Notes: generated by a model not told the origin, from the letters alone. A stretch of DNA of 7,689 bases from an uncultured Shinella sp. (GCA_946481465.1 CAMLOC010000150.1:1-7689), one strand, 5' to 3'. Counted from the stretch's first letter, positions 1-7,091 are shown. Program-made: numbers and translations.

Positions 1-1
1 G

Positions 2-2953
2 CAGGAGGCGGCGAGCTTCCAGATGCTCGGCCGCTATCTCACCTATCCGGACATGCATCTGCGCGCCGATACCGGCACGATCCAGACCGGCCTTACCGCC
101 CAGTCGGCGCTTTGGCCGCTGGCGATCTCGGGCGACTTCCCGATCGTCGTCCTGCGCATCAACGACGAGATCGACCTCGACGTCGCCCGCGAGGCGCTGC
201 GCGCTCAGGAATATCTGCGCCATCGCGGCGTGACGGCCGACCTCGTGATCCTCAACGAGCGCGCCGCCTCCTATGCGCAGGACATGCAGCACACGCTCGA
301 CCATATGTGCGAGAACCTGCGCATCCGCAGCCAGTCCGACGGCGCGCGCCAGCATGTCTTCACCGTGCGCCGCGACCTGATGGACGTCACCACCTGGCAG
401 GCGCTGCTGGCGACGGCCCGCGCCGTCTTCCATGCCCGCAACGGCACGCTATCCGACCAGATCGCCCGCACGGTCTCGCTCTTCGCGACGCCCCGCGGCG
501 AGGAGGAGACGAAGGCGGAAACGGCACCGGCGCTACCCGCACCAAAGCCGCAGGCTCCGGCCGGCGAGCCGGTGGAGATCGACGGCAAGGGCCTTACCTT
601 CTGGAACGGTTTTGGCGGCTTCAACGAGGAACGCCGGGAATATGCCGTGCGCCTTCGCGGCGGCGAGGCGACGCCCCAGCCGTGGATCAACGTCATCGCC
701 AACCCGCATTTCGGCTTCCACGTCTCGGCGGAGGGCGCGAGCTACACCTGGAGCCGCAATTCACGCGACTTCCAGCTGACGCACTGGACCAACGATCCGG
801 TTATCAACCGCCCCGGCGAAGCCTTCTATGTCAGGGACAACGAGCGCGGCACGGTCATCGCACCCTTCGCGGCCCTGTCGCGCAGGAACACGGTGAAGTT
901 CGAGACCTGGCACGGCCTCGGCTACACCGCCTTCCGCAGCTGGGAGGACGGCATCGAGCTCGATCTCGTGCAGACGGTCGATCCCGAGGACCCGGTCAAG
1001 TATTCCCGCCTCGTCGTCAAGAACACCGGCGAGACGGAACGCAGCCTGACGGTCTACGGCTATGTCGAATGGGTGCTGGGCAACAACCCGGCGAAAACCG
1101 CGCCCTTCGTCCTGACCAGCCATGACGAGGAGAGCGGCGCGCTCTTGGCCACCAATCCCTACAGTTTCGATTTCGCCGGAAGGGCGAGCTTCTTCGCCGT
1201 CGATGCGCCGGTCGCAGGCTTCACCGCCCGGCGCCGCGACTTCATCGGCCGCGGCGGCGATATCGTGCTGCCGGGTGCCGTCGCGGCCGGGCAACCCCTT
1301 TCGGGATCGGCCGAAGGCATCGGCGATCCCTGCGCGGCGCTCGCCGTCGATATCACCCTGAAACCGGGCGAGAAGCGCGAACTCGTCTTCGTGCTCGGCG
1401 ACACCGACGATGCGGAAGGCGCCCGGGCGCTTGCCGAGAAAAGCCGCAAGGCCGATTTCGACGCCGTCATGGCCGCCGTGCGCGCCTACTGGAGCGATTT
1501 CACCGGCACATTGCAGGTCAAGACGCCGGATGCTGCGCTCGACCGGATGGTCAACGACTGGTTGCCCTACCAGGCGCTCGGCTGCCGCATCCAGGCCCGT
1601 TCGGCCTTCTACCAGGCAAGCGGCGCCTACGGCTTCCGCGACCAGTTGCAGGACACGCTGGCCTTCGTCCTGCACCGGCCCGAGCTTGCCCGCCGCCAGA
1701 TCCTCAACGCGGCCGCGCGCCAGTTCGTCGAGGGCGACGTGCAGCACTGGTGGCTGCCCGACAGCGGTGCGGGCGTGCGCACCATGATCTCCGACGACGT
1801 GGTCTGGCTTGCCCACGCGGTGGAATATTACTGCCGCACCACCGGCGACCGGGCGATCCTCGACGAGACGCTCGCCTTCATCGAAGGCGCGCCGCTTGCC
1901 GAAGGCCAGCACGACGCCTTCTACACGCCGGAGCGCTCGGCCGAGGAAGCGCCGCTCTACGAACATTGCGCCCGGGCGCTCGACCTCGCGCTTTCCCGCA
2001 CCGGGGAGAACGGCCTGCCGCTCATTCTCGGCGGCGACTGGAACGACGGCATGAACCGCGTCGGCGAGGCGGGCCGTGGCACGAGCGTCTGGCTCGGCTG
2101 GTTCCTCGCCGGCACGCTTTCCGGCTTCATCCCCGTCGCCCGCGAGCGCGGCGACCACCAGCGCGCCAACCGGTGGCAGGAGCATCTCGGCCACCTCAAG
2201 GTGGTGCTGGAAACCACGGGCTGGGACGGCGCCTACTACCGCCGCGGCTATTTCGACGACGGCACGCCGCTCGGCTCGGCCGGAAATACCGAATGCCGGA
2301 TCGATTCCATCGCGCAGAGCTGGAGCGTCCTGTCCGGCGTCGGCGATACCGCACGCTCGCGGCAGGCAATGGATGCGGTGATGGAGAACCTTGTCGACCG
2401 GGAGGCCGGCATCATCCGCCTGTTCACCCCGCCCTTTGTCGAGACGCCGCAGGACCCGGGCTATATCAAGGCCTATCCGCCGGGCGTTCGGGAGAACGGC
2501 GGGCAATATACCCATGCCTCGACCTGGGTCGTGCTGGCGCTCGCCCGCCTCGGCCGGGCGGAGGATGCCTGGACCTGCTTCAACATCCTCAACCCCGTCA
2601 ACCACGCGCTGACGCCGGAAGCCGCCGAGCTTTACCGCGTCGAACCCTATGTCGTCGCCGCCGATGTCTACGGCGAAGGCGAGCGCACGGGGCGCGGCGG
2701 CTGGTCGTGGTATACGGGCTCGGCCGGTTGGCTCTACCGCGCGGCCGTCGAGGGCATCCTCGGCATCCGCAAGGAAGGCGGCCGCCTCTTCGTCGATCCG
2801 GCGCTGCCGGCGGCGTGGGACGGCTACGAGGCGACGCTCGATCTTGACGGCCGCACGTTGTCGATCCGGGTGGAGCGCGCCGACGGCGGTGGATGGCGGA
2901 CAAGCGTGAACGGCGCTGTCATCAAATCTTCAAGCGAGGGCTATTTGCTCTGA
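2..2953 (+). CDS. ndvB: Cyclic beta-1,2-glucan synthase, C-terminal part (5' truncated by window edge)
   Basis: Last 983 codons of the large inner-membrane enzyme (ndvB/chvB/cgs) that builds cyclic beta-1,2-glucan from UDP-glucose. The frame is open from base 2 and ends at TGA 2951-2953; the N-terminal glycosyltransferase and membrane segments lie upstream, outside the window. In this fragment, residues 1-170 are the inter-domain region, about 170-195 an Ala/Pro/Glu-rich linker, and 198 onward a GH94 (cellobiose phosphorylase-like) domain. Visible GH94 hallmarks are GFRDQLQD (544-551), GDWNDGMN (678-685, containing the Asp expected as general acid) and WYTGSAGWLYR (903-913). In known synthases this domain trims the linear glucan by phosphorolysis and so sets ring size. 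No frameshift or internal stop is seen. The next gene, an OpgC-like acyltransferase, starts 25 bp after the stop and is probably co-transcribed. Family assignment is very secure; the symbol could equally be chvB or cgs by species. Confidence 0.96.
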   Translation, partial: QEAASFQMLGRYLTYPDMHLRADTGTIQTGLTAQSALWPLAISGDFPIVVLRINDEIDLDVAREALRAQEYLRHRGVTADLVILNERAASYAQDMQHTLDHMCENLRIRSQSDGARQHVFTVRRDLMDVTTWQALLATARAVFHARNGTLSDQIARTVSLFATPRGEEETKAETAPALPAPKPQAPAGEPVEIDGKGLTFWNGFGGFNEERREYAVRLRGGEATPQPWINVIANPHFGFHVSAEGASYTWSRNSRDFQLTHWTNDPVINRPGEAFYVRDNERGTVIAPFAALSRRNTVKFETWHGLGYTAFRSWEDGIELDLVQTVDPEDPVKYSRLVVKNTGETERSLTVYGYVEWVLGNNPAKTAPFVLTSHDEESGALLATNPYSFDFAGRASFFAVDAPVAGFTARRRDFIGRGGDIVLPGAVAAGQPLSGSAEGIGDPCAALAVDITLKPGEKRELVFVLGDTDDAEGARALAEKSRKADFDAVMAAVRAYWSDFTGTLQVKTPDAALDRMVNDWLPYQALGCRIQARSAFYQASGAYGFRDQLQDTLAFVLHRPELARRQILNAAARQFVEGDVQHWWLPDSGAGVRTMISDDVVWLAHAVEYYCRTTGDRAILDETLAFIEGAPLAEGQHDAFYTPERSAEEAPLYEHCARALDLALSRTGENGLPLILGGDWNDGMNRVGEAGRGTSVWLGWFLAGTLSGFIPVARERGDHQRANRWQEHLGHLKVVLETTGWDGAYYRRGYFDDGTPLGSAGNTECRIDSIAQSWSVLSGVGDTARSRQAMDAVMENLVDREAGIIRLFTPPFVETPQDPGYIKAYPPGVRENGGQYTHASTWVVLALARLGRAEDAWTCFNILNPVNHALTPEAAELYRVEPYVVAADVYGEGERTGRGGWSWYTGSAGWLYRAAVEGILGIRKEGGRLFVDPALPAAWDGYEATLDLDGRTLSIRVERADGGGWRTSVNGAVIKSSSEGYLL

Positions 2954-2976
2954 TCCACGCCATCCGGATCAGAGCA
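2946..2976 (+). promoter_or_regulatory. Perfect 11-bp inverted repeat spanning ndvB stop and opgC ribosome-binding region
   Basis: Arms TGCTCTGATCC (2946-2956) and GGATCAGAGCA (2966-2976) are exact reverse complements around a 9-nt loop. The left arm contains the ndvB stop codon TGA (2951-2953). The right arm ends 2 nt before the opgC ATG and covers the only purine-rich stretch that could serve as its Shine-Dalgarno sequence. There is no T-run after the stem, so a Rho-independent terminator is unlikely. Inferred role: an mRNA hairpin that masks opgC initiation until a ribosome finishing ndvB opens it, or a stability or processing element between the two cistrons. It could also be a remnant of a dispersed rhizobial repeat. 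Confidence 0.6.
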
Positions 2977-2978
2977 TC

Positions 2979-4148
2979 ATGACAGACAGACATGGACCGA
3001 CGGGCGTCGTGCCGCGGCAACGCGACACGCGCCTCGACGTCTTCCGGGCCCTCGCCCTCCTGACGATCTTCGTCAATCATGTTCCCGGCCAGTACCTGGA
3101 ACACCTGACGCACAAGAATTTCGGCTTCTCCGATTCGGCCGAGGCCTTCGTGCTGATATCGGGCATGTCGGTGGGCCTTGCCTATGGCGCGCGCTTTGCC
3201 GTCGGCGAACGGCTGGCGGTGACGCTGCGCATCCTGCGCCGGGCGCTCACGCTCTATGTCGCCCATATCATGACGAGCGTCATCACCTTCGCCATCTTCG
3301 CCGGCGGCGCGCTATGGTTCGCCCGGCCGGACCTCCTGTCGGAAATCAACCTGCGCGCCGTCGTCGACCGCACGGAGCAGGGCGTCGTCAGCATGGTGCT
3401 GCTCGGCCACCAGTTCGGCTACAACAACATCCTGTCCATGTATGCCGTGGTATTCCTGATGCTGCCCGGCTTCCTCTGGCTCTACCAGCGTAGCGCCCTG
3501 CTGCTGCTCGCCGTCTCCGGCACGCTCTGGCTCTGCGCCGGCATCTGGCAGATCGCCCCGTCGAATTTCCTCGACGACGGCTACTGGTTCCTCAACCCGC
3601 TGTCCTGGCAGTTCCTCTTCGTCATCGGCTTCGTCGGCGTGCTGCGGGCAAGGGGCAAGGGATTTCCGCGCAACACCGTCCTCTCGGCGCTGTCGGCCGC
3701 CTATCTCGGCCTCTCCTTCGCCTGGGTCGTCTTCTCCTGGTGGAACATCGATTTTTCCTACGGCCTGCCGGCCGTGCTGACGGGCTTCGACAAGACCTTC
3801 CTCTCCACGACGCGGCTGTTGCATGTGCTGGCGGGGGCCTATCTGGTGGCGACGATCCCTGCCCTCTCCAACTGGGCCGCGCTGCCGCTCTCCCATCCGC
3901 TCGTCGCGATCGGGCGGCATTCGCTGGCGGTCTTCATCTTCGGCACGATCCTCGCCATGGCGGGCCAGGTGATGATGTTCGTGACGGGCCGGAACCCCGT
4001 CATCGGCACGCTCTATGCGCTCGTCGGCATCGCGCTGCACGTCGCCTATGCGCGCTATCTCGACTGGCAGGCCGCCGTCATCGCCGAGAACGCGAAACGG
4101 CAGGGCCTGAAGGCCCTGCCGGTCAAAAGCGATACGCCGAAGCGGTAA
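2979..4148 (+). CDS. opgC: OpgC-family membrane acyltransferase (probable cyclic glucan succinyl modifier)
   Basis: A 389-residue polytopic inner-membrane protein with roughly nine to ten hydrophobic segments, the clearest near residues 23-36, 55-70, 90-113, 151-190, 207-222, 232-254, 281-300, 314-335 and 341-358. The N-terminal signature RDTRLDVFRALALLTIF (15-31), followed by NH (33-34) and SDSAEAFVLISG (51-62), is typical of OpgC proteins. This family includes Rhodobacter OpgC and Brucella Cgm, which place succinyl groups on periplasmic glucans. D20, R23 and H34 are probable active-site candidates by analogy with related acyltransferases; that is inference. The gene starts 25 bp after ndvB and its stop is 7 bp from the stop of convergent ndvA, so its substrate is probably NdvB-made cyclic beta-1,2-glucan. 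ATG 2979 has only a weak ribosome site; GTG 3009 is a less likely start. The acyl group transferred cannot be read from sequence. The symbol cgm is used in Brucella. Confidence 0.88.
   Translation: MTDRHGPTGVVPRQRDTRLDVFRALALLTIFVNHVPGQYLEHLTHKNFGFSDSAEAFVLISGMSVGLAYGARFAVGERLAVTLRILRRALTLYVAHIMTSVITFAIFAGGALWFARPDLLSEINLRAVVDRTEQGVVSMVLLGHQFGYNNILSMYAVVFLMLPGFLWLYQRSALLLLAVSGTLWLCAGIWQIAPSNFLDDGYWFLNPLSWQFLFVIGFVGVLRARGKGFPRNTVLSALSAAYLGLSFAWVVFSWWNIDFSYGLPAVLTGFDKTFLSTTRLLHVLAGAYLVATIPALSNWAALPLSHPLVAIGRHSLAVFIFGTILAMAGQVMMFVTGRNPVIGTLYALVGIALHVAYARYLDWQAAVIAENAKRQGLKALPVKSDTPKR
4098..4121 (-). terminator. Candidate ndvA transcription terminator inside the opgC coding tail
   Basis: The stem CGGCAGGGCC / GGCCCTGCCG is a perfect 10-bp GC-rich hairpin with a 4-nt loop, at 4098-4107 and 4112-4121. 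Read on the minus strand it begins 34 nt after the ndvA stop and is followed by TTTCGCG, a short T-run. Read on the plus strand it is followed by GTCAAAAG, with no T-run. The orientation therefore favours ending ndvA transcripts. It lies wholly within opgC codons 374-381, because only 7 bp separate the two stop codons. The T-run is short, so termination may be partial or Rho-assisted. Confidence 0.5.
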
Positions 4149-4155
4149 CAGTGGT

Positions 4156-5913
4156 TCAGGCGGCCGTGTGGCTCCGGCGCACGTCGTCGTCGGTCAGGAT
4201 GCCGCTGGCGCGCAGCAGGGCGGCGAAGCGGCCGTTGCTCTGGCTGAGATCGTCGAACGTGCCCATCTCGGCGATCCTGCCGTGGTCCATGAAGACGACG
4301 AGATCGGCCTCGCGGACCGTCGACAGGCGGTGCGCGATGATGAAGGTCGTGCGGTTGCGGCGCAGCGAATCGATGGCCGCCTTCACGCGCGCCTCCGTCT
4401 CCACGTCGAGCGCGCTCGTCGCCTCGTCGAGCACGAGGATCGGCGCGTTCTTGAGGATCGCGCGGGCGATCGCGATGCGCTGGCGCTCGCCGCCCGACAG
4501 GCGGTTGCCACGTTCGCCCACATGGGTCTCGTAGCCGCTCTGGCGTGAGGCGATGAAATCGCCCGCCGCGGCCGCTTCGGCAGCCGCCTCGATCTCCTCC
4601 TGAGTCGCGCCTTCGCGGCCGAGGCGGATATTGTCCGAGATCGAGCGGTTGAGCAGGCCCGCATCCTGGAAGACGGTGGCGATCGAGCGGCGCAGGGACC
4701 GGCGCGTCACCGTCGAGATGTCGACGCCGTCGATGAGGATCTGGCCGGATTTCGGCTCGTAGACGCGTTGCAGGAGGTTGACGAGCGTCGTCTTGCCGGC
4801 GCCGGTCGGTCCGACGATGGCGACGGTCTGGCCGGCCTCCACCGTGAAGGAGACGTCGCTGACGCCCTGGGTGGCGTTGGCGAAGTCGAAATCGACGTTG
4901 CGGTATTCGACCTTGCCCTTGACCTCGCCGAGATCGCCGGCGCCGGTCGGCTCCTCGCGCTCCTTGACGGCGTCCTCCAGCGAGAAGAAGTCCTCCAGCT
5001 TGGCACGCGCCTCGAAGATCTGCGTGGCGAAGGCCTTCATCTGGTCGAGGCGGCCGATGAGAAGGCCCGCGAAACCGATGAAGGCGATGACGTCGCCCAC
5101 CTTGATCTCGCCCCGCTGCACCAGCACCGTGCCGATGACGAGGATCGTCATCATCGAGATCGTCGAGGCGATGCGGTTGAGGGCGCTGGCCAGCGCCCAC
5201 CAGTCGAGCACCGGATATTGCGCGTTGATCAGCCGCTCGGCAAAGCGCTTCAGTTCCCGCGTCTCGGCCTCGATCCGGTTGTAGCTGTGCACCACCGAGA
5301 CGTTGCTGATCGAATCGGACACATGGGAGAAGACGGTGTGATAGTGGTTCTCGACCGAAGCCTGGCCTTCGCGGGTGCGGTTCATCACCACCTTGCCGAT
5401 GATGACGTAGAGCACGCCGAGCACGACAAGCACCAGCGAGAGGCGATAGTCCATCGCAAAGGCCGTGGGGATGAGCAGGACCAGCGCGACGGCCGTGGCA
5501 AGGTGCGTACGCATGAATTCGAGCCAGAGGCCGAACAGCGTCTCGCAGGCGCGCAGCAGCGTATGCAGCGCATTGGACGTGCCGCGCTGGCTATGCCAGG
5601 CGAGCGGCATGGAGATGATGCGGCCGAAGGCTTCCGTCAGAAGGCTCGCCCGCCGGCCATGGGCCAGCCGGTCGGCCTCGCGCGCGACGAGCACGAAGGC
5701 GATCGTGTTGAACAGGCCGAAGCCCGCCCACAGGAGCAGCATGGGCGTCACGTCGCCCTTGGTGGAGATGGCATCGATGATGCGGCCGAACAGGATCGGC
5801 TCGGCGATGGCGATCACCGCAAGCACGATATTGGCCGCGACGACCGAGCCGACGCGCAGCTTGTAGACGCTGAGATAGCTGAGGGCTCTTGCATAGACCT
5901 GAAACAAAGACAC
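4156..5913 (-). CDS. ndvA: Cyclic beta-1,2-glucan ABC exporter, fused permease and ATPase
   Basis: A 585-residue inner-membrane half-transporter, expected to work as a homodimer, that exports cyclic beta-1,2-glucan to the periplasm (NdvA/ChvA/Cgt family). Residues 1 to about 305 are the type 1 exporter membrane domain with about six helices. Residues about 335-575 are the ATPase: Walker A GPTGAGKT (368-375), Q-loop Q416, signature LSGGERQ (472-478), Walker B ILVLDE (492-497), D-loop SALD (500-503) and H-loop H528. All catalytic motifs are intact. Length matches ChvA-type proteins. The start is GTG (5911-5913) with GGAAAGG nine bases upstream; the residues that follow, SLFQVYARAL, match the usual NdvA N-terminus. 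An in-frame ATG at 6033 is cut off by TGA after six codons. It converges on ndvB-opgC, whose product it should transport, and is divergent from the luxR-type gene. Confidence 0.96.
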   Translation of the reverse strand: MSLFQVYARALSYLSVYKLRVGSVVAANIVLAVIAIAEPILFGRIIDAISTKGDVTPMLLLWAGFGLFNTIAFVLVAREADRLAHGRRASLLTEAFGRIISMPLAWHSQRGTSNALHTLLRACETLFGLWLEFMRTHLATAVALVLLIPTAFAMDYRLSLVLVVLGVLYVIIGKVVMNRTREGQASVENHYHTVFSHVSDSISNVSVVHSYNRIEAETRELKRFAERLINAQYPVLDWWALASALNRIASTISMMTILVIGTVLVQRGEIKVGDVIAFIGFAGLLIGRLDQMKAFATQIFEARAKLEDFFSLEDAVKEREEPTGAGDLGEVKGKVEYRNVDFDFANATQGVSDVSFTVEAGQTVAIVGPTGAGKTTLVNLLQRVYEPKSGQILIDGVDISTVTRRSLRRSIATVFQDAGLLNRSISDNIRLGREGATQEEIEAAAEAAAAGDFIASRQSGYETHVGERGNRLSGGERQRIAIARAILKNAPILVLDEATSALDVETEARVKAAIDSLRRNRTTFIIAHRLSTVREADLVVFMDHGRIAEMGTFDDLSQSNGRFAALLRASGILTDDDVRRSHTAA

Positions 5914-6038
5914 GAATGCGGGCCTTTCCGGCGATACCTGTTGTGCGGTGCAGCGTTGGCACCCTCTGTCCCTTGGCTCAGCCTATTAATCAGCGGAAGG
6001 GGCAAAAGTTCTTCACGGGCGAGCAAATTTCATGACTC

Positions 6039-6072
6039 ACCTGAAATCTTGCGTGATTGTACGATTTCAGGT
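6039..6072. promoter_or_regulatory. Perfect 10-bp inverted repeat, candidate operator upstream of ndvA
   Basis: Arms ACCTGAAATC (6039-6048) and GATTTCAGGT (6063-6072) are exact reverse complements with a 14-bp spacer. Allowing two mismatches, pairing extends to 16-bp arms (6033-6048 and 6063-6078). Arm centres are 24 bp apart, a little over two helical turns, which suits two dimer sites or one elongated site on one DNA face. The spacer contains TACAAT on the minus strand, a plausible ndvA -10. A terminator role is unlikely because the flanking genes diverge. The bound protein is unknown. Confidence 0.55.
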
Positions 6073-6081
6073 CAGCCATGC

Positions 6082-6105
6082 GTGCAAAACGATTGATTTT
6101 CGCAC
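6082..6105. repeat. Imperfect inverted repeat between the two main dyads
   Basis: GTGCAAAA (6082-6089) and TTTTCGCAC (6097-6105) pair as 8 bp with one bulged C, around a 7-nt A/T-rich centre. It lies between the perfect repeat and the lux-box-like dyad, and may be another weak protein site or a chance pairing in A/T-rich DNA. Confidence 0.25.
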
Positions 6106-6111
6106 CACCTT

Positions 6112-6127
6112 CCTGCCATCTGTCAGG
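6112..6127. promoter_or_regulatory. Lux-box-like dyad upstream of the luxR-type gene
   Basis: CCTGCCATCTGTCAGG is a 16-bp imperfect palindrome (12 of 16 bases symmetric). Its core fits the spaced pattern CT-NN-CA-NN-TG-NN-AG, resembling boxes bound by autoinducer-binding LuxR proteins, although the spacing between outer CT and AG is 10 bases rather than the classical 12. It lies 87 bp before the ATG of a gene for such a protein, so autoregulation is a natural but unproven reading. Confidence 0.35.
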
Positions 6128-6214
6128 CGGGGACGATGAATGGGGCGCTTGGGTCGATTGCGGCCGGGTTCAGCTTTATCAGTTGGTTAACGAAGCTATT
6201 CAAGCGCGGGGCAC

Positions 6215-6955
6215 ATGAAGATCAACTTGCTGGTGCAGTTTCTCGCACTGATCGACGAACTGCGCGGCCGCGAGGAAACCACGGCCGAGTTCGAGCGTCT
6301 CATCAAGTTGTACGGGTTCGACTACTACGGCCTTCTCCAGGCGCCCAAGCCGGTGGAGAGCGCGCCGAGCCTGCTGCTCGCCGGCCGTTGGCCGAAGGAC
6401 TGGCCCGAAACCTACCTGCGCAAGCGCTATATGCAGGTCGATCCGACGGTGCGCTATCTCGGCCATGCGCAGGCGGGTTTCCGCTGGCGCGACACGCTGG
6501 GCGCGTTTCGCCTCAGCCCCCATCGCAAGCGCATGGAGCGCATGATGGTGGATGCGCGCCAGAACGGGCTGGAGGACGGCTATGTCTTCCCCGTTCATGG
6601 CCGGCGGGGGCTTCTCGGCAGCCTCAGCCTCGGCGGCAAGCCGGTCGACCTGGAAAGTGTGGAGGTCGGGTTGTTCGACAGCATCGCGCGGCGGCTCTAC
6701 TGGAAGCTCATCCAGGCCGCCGATCCTGAGGCCGCCGAGCGCCTCTCCGCCGTCGTGGACGTGGAATTGACGCGCCGCGAGATGGAGGCGTTGAGCCTGC
6801 TTTCCGAAGGCATGACCTCCCACGACATCGGCCGGGTGCTCGGCATTTCCAGCCACACGGTCGACTGGTACATGAACGGCATCCAGGAGAAGCTGGGCGC
6901 GCGCAACCGCCACCACGCCATCGCCATCGCCTTCCGGCTGGGCCTCGTCTCCTGA
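6215..6955 (+). CDS. LuxR-family transcriptional regulator with autoinducer-binding domain (apparent solo)
   Basis: A 246-residue cytoplasmic regulator. Residues about 15-165 are an autoinducer-binding domain and 183-245 a LuxR-type helix-turn-helix, starting LTRREMEAL and containing ISSHTVDWYMNGIQEKL (211-227). By alignment from memory with TraR, the six residues usually conserved in acyl-homoserine-lactone receptors are all present: W63, Y67, D76, P77, W91 and G122. The family normally dimerises on binding signal and then binds a lux-box. No luxI-type synthase is in the window, so it looks like a solo receptor, though a distant synthase cannot be excluded. ATG 6215 is the only reasonable start, because TAA at 6188 blocks upstream extension in frame; its ribosome site (GCGGGG, close to the ATG) is mediocre. 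It is divergent from ndvA and followed by pyc in the same direction after 216 bp. The ligand and regulon are unknown; control of ndvA is inference. Confidence 0.9.
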   Translation: MKINLLVQFLALIDELRGREETTAEFERLIKLYGFDYYGLLQAPKPVESAPSLLLAGRWPKDWPETYLRKRYMQVDPTVRYLGHAQAGFRWRDTLGAFRLSPHRKRMERMMVDARQNGLEDGYVFPVHGRRGLLGSLSLGGKPVDLESVEVGLFDSIARRLYWKLIQAADPEAAERLSAVVDVELTRREMEALSLLSEGMTSHDIGRVLGISSHTVDWYMNGIQEKLGARNRHHAIAIAFRLGLVS

Positions 6956-7046
6956 ACATTCACAGCAACCGCGCTTTGTGAAAACGCCGTATCGCGCGCC
7001 CGCCGTGCAATACTGTTGCGCCGGCTCGGGCACGCCTTCGCGGAAA

Positions 7047-7071
7047 TTGCGTCCGCCGCCGCAAATCTTTT
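7047..7071 (+). terminator. Weak candidate terminator after the luxR-type gene
   Basis: TTGCG (7047-7051) pairs with CGCAA (7060-7064), and the sequence then runs into ATCTTTTG. An alternative 5-bp stem, GCGGA (7040-7044) with TCCGC (7052-7056), overlaps it and could compete. Both stems are short, so this may be an inefficient terminator or chance. No better one is seen between 6956 and the pyc promoter. Confidence 0.25.
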
Positions 7072-7091
7072 GCCCGATGACGACTCCAAAA

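Larger units (their letters stand above)
5914..6214. other. Divergent intergenic regulatory region between ndvA and the luxR-type gene
   Basis: This 301-bp stretch must hold the ndvA promoter (leftward) and the luxR promoter (rightward). The central part, about 6000-6105, is visibly more A+T-rich than the genes. Leftward -10 candidates are TACAAT (6061-6056), inside the spacer of the large inverted repeat, and TTAATA (5989-5984); neither has a convincing -35 at 16-18 bp. No strong rightward sigma70 promoter stands out. Three dyads sit here: 6039-6072, 6082-6105 (imperfect) and 6112-6127. Only very short reading frames fit, and none has support as a gene. Confidence 0.6.

Noticed and set aside
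761..2605. Long leftward open frame (614 codons) opposite ndvB
   Set aside because: It is antisense to a well-supported GH94 domain; its length is explained by high GC and few stop codons in that frame, and no domain is recognisable.
4055..5200. Leftward 381-codon frame overlapping ndvA and the opgC end
   Set aside because: It is out of frame with NdvA on the same strand, Arg/Pro/Asp-rich and of low complexity; the NdvA frame carries all ABC motifs.
5991..6080. Possible 29-codon leader peptide upstream of ndvA on the minus strand
   Set aside because: It has no Shine-Dalgarno sequence before its ATG, no regulatory codon run, and is out of frame with ndvA; its length is within chance.
4768..6096. 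Rightward 442-codon open frame opposite ndvA
   Set aside because: It is antisense to NdvA, rich in Asp/Glu/His/Arg, has no recognisable fold, and runs through the divergent promoter.
6136..6729. Rightward 197-codon reading frame starting before the luxR-type gene, with a slightly better ribosome site
   Set aside because: It overlaps luxR in another frame; its protein is Arg/Pro/Gly-rich without recognisable domains, as expected for a shadow in GC-rich DNA. The luxR frame has full family motifs.
7005..7021. Short hairpin GTGCAA / TTGCGC downstream of the luxR-type gene
   Set aside because: It has six pairs including one wobble and no following T-run; it is too weak to call a terminator or regulatory RNA.
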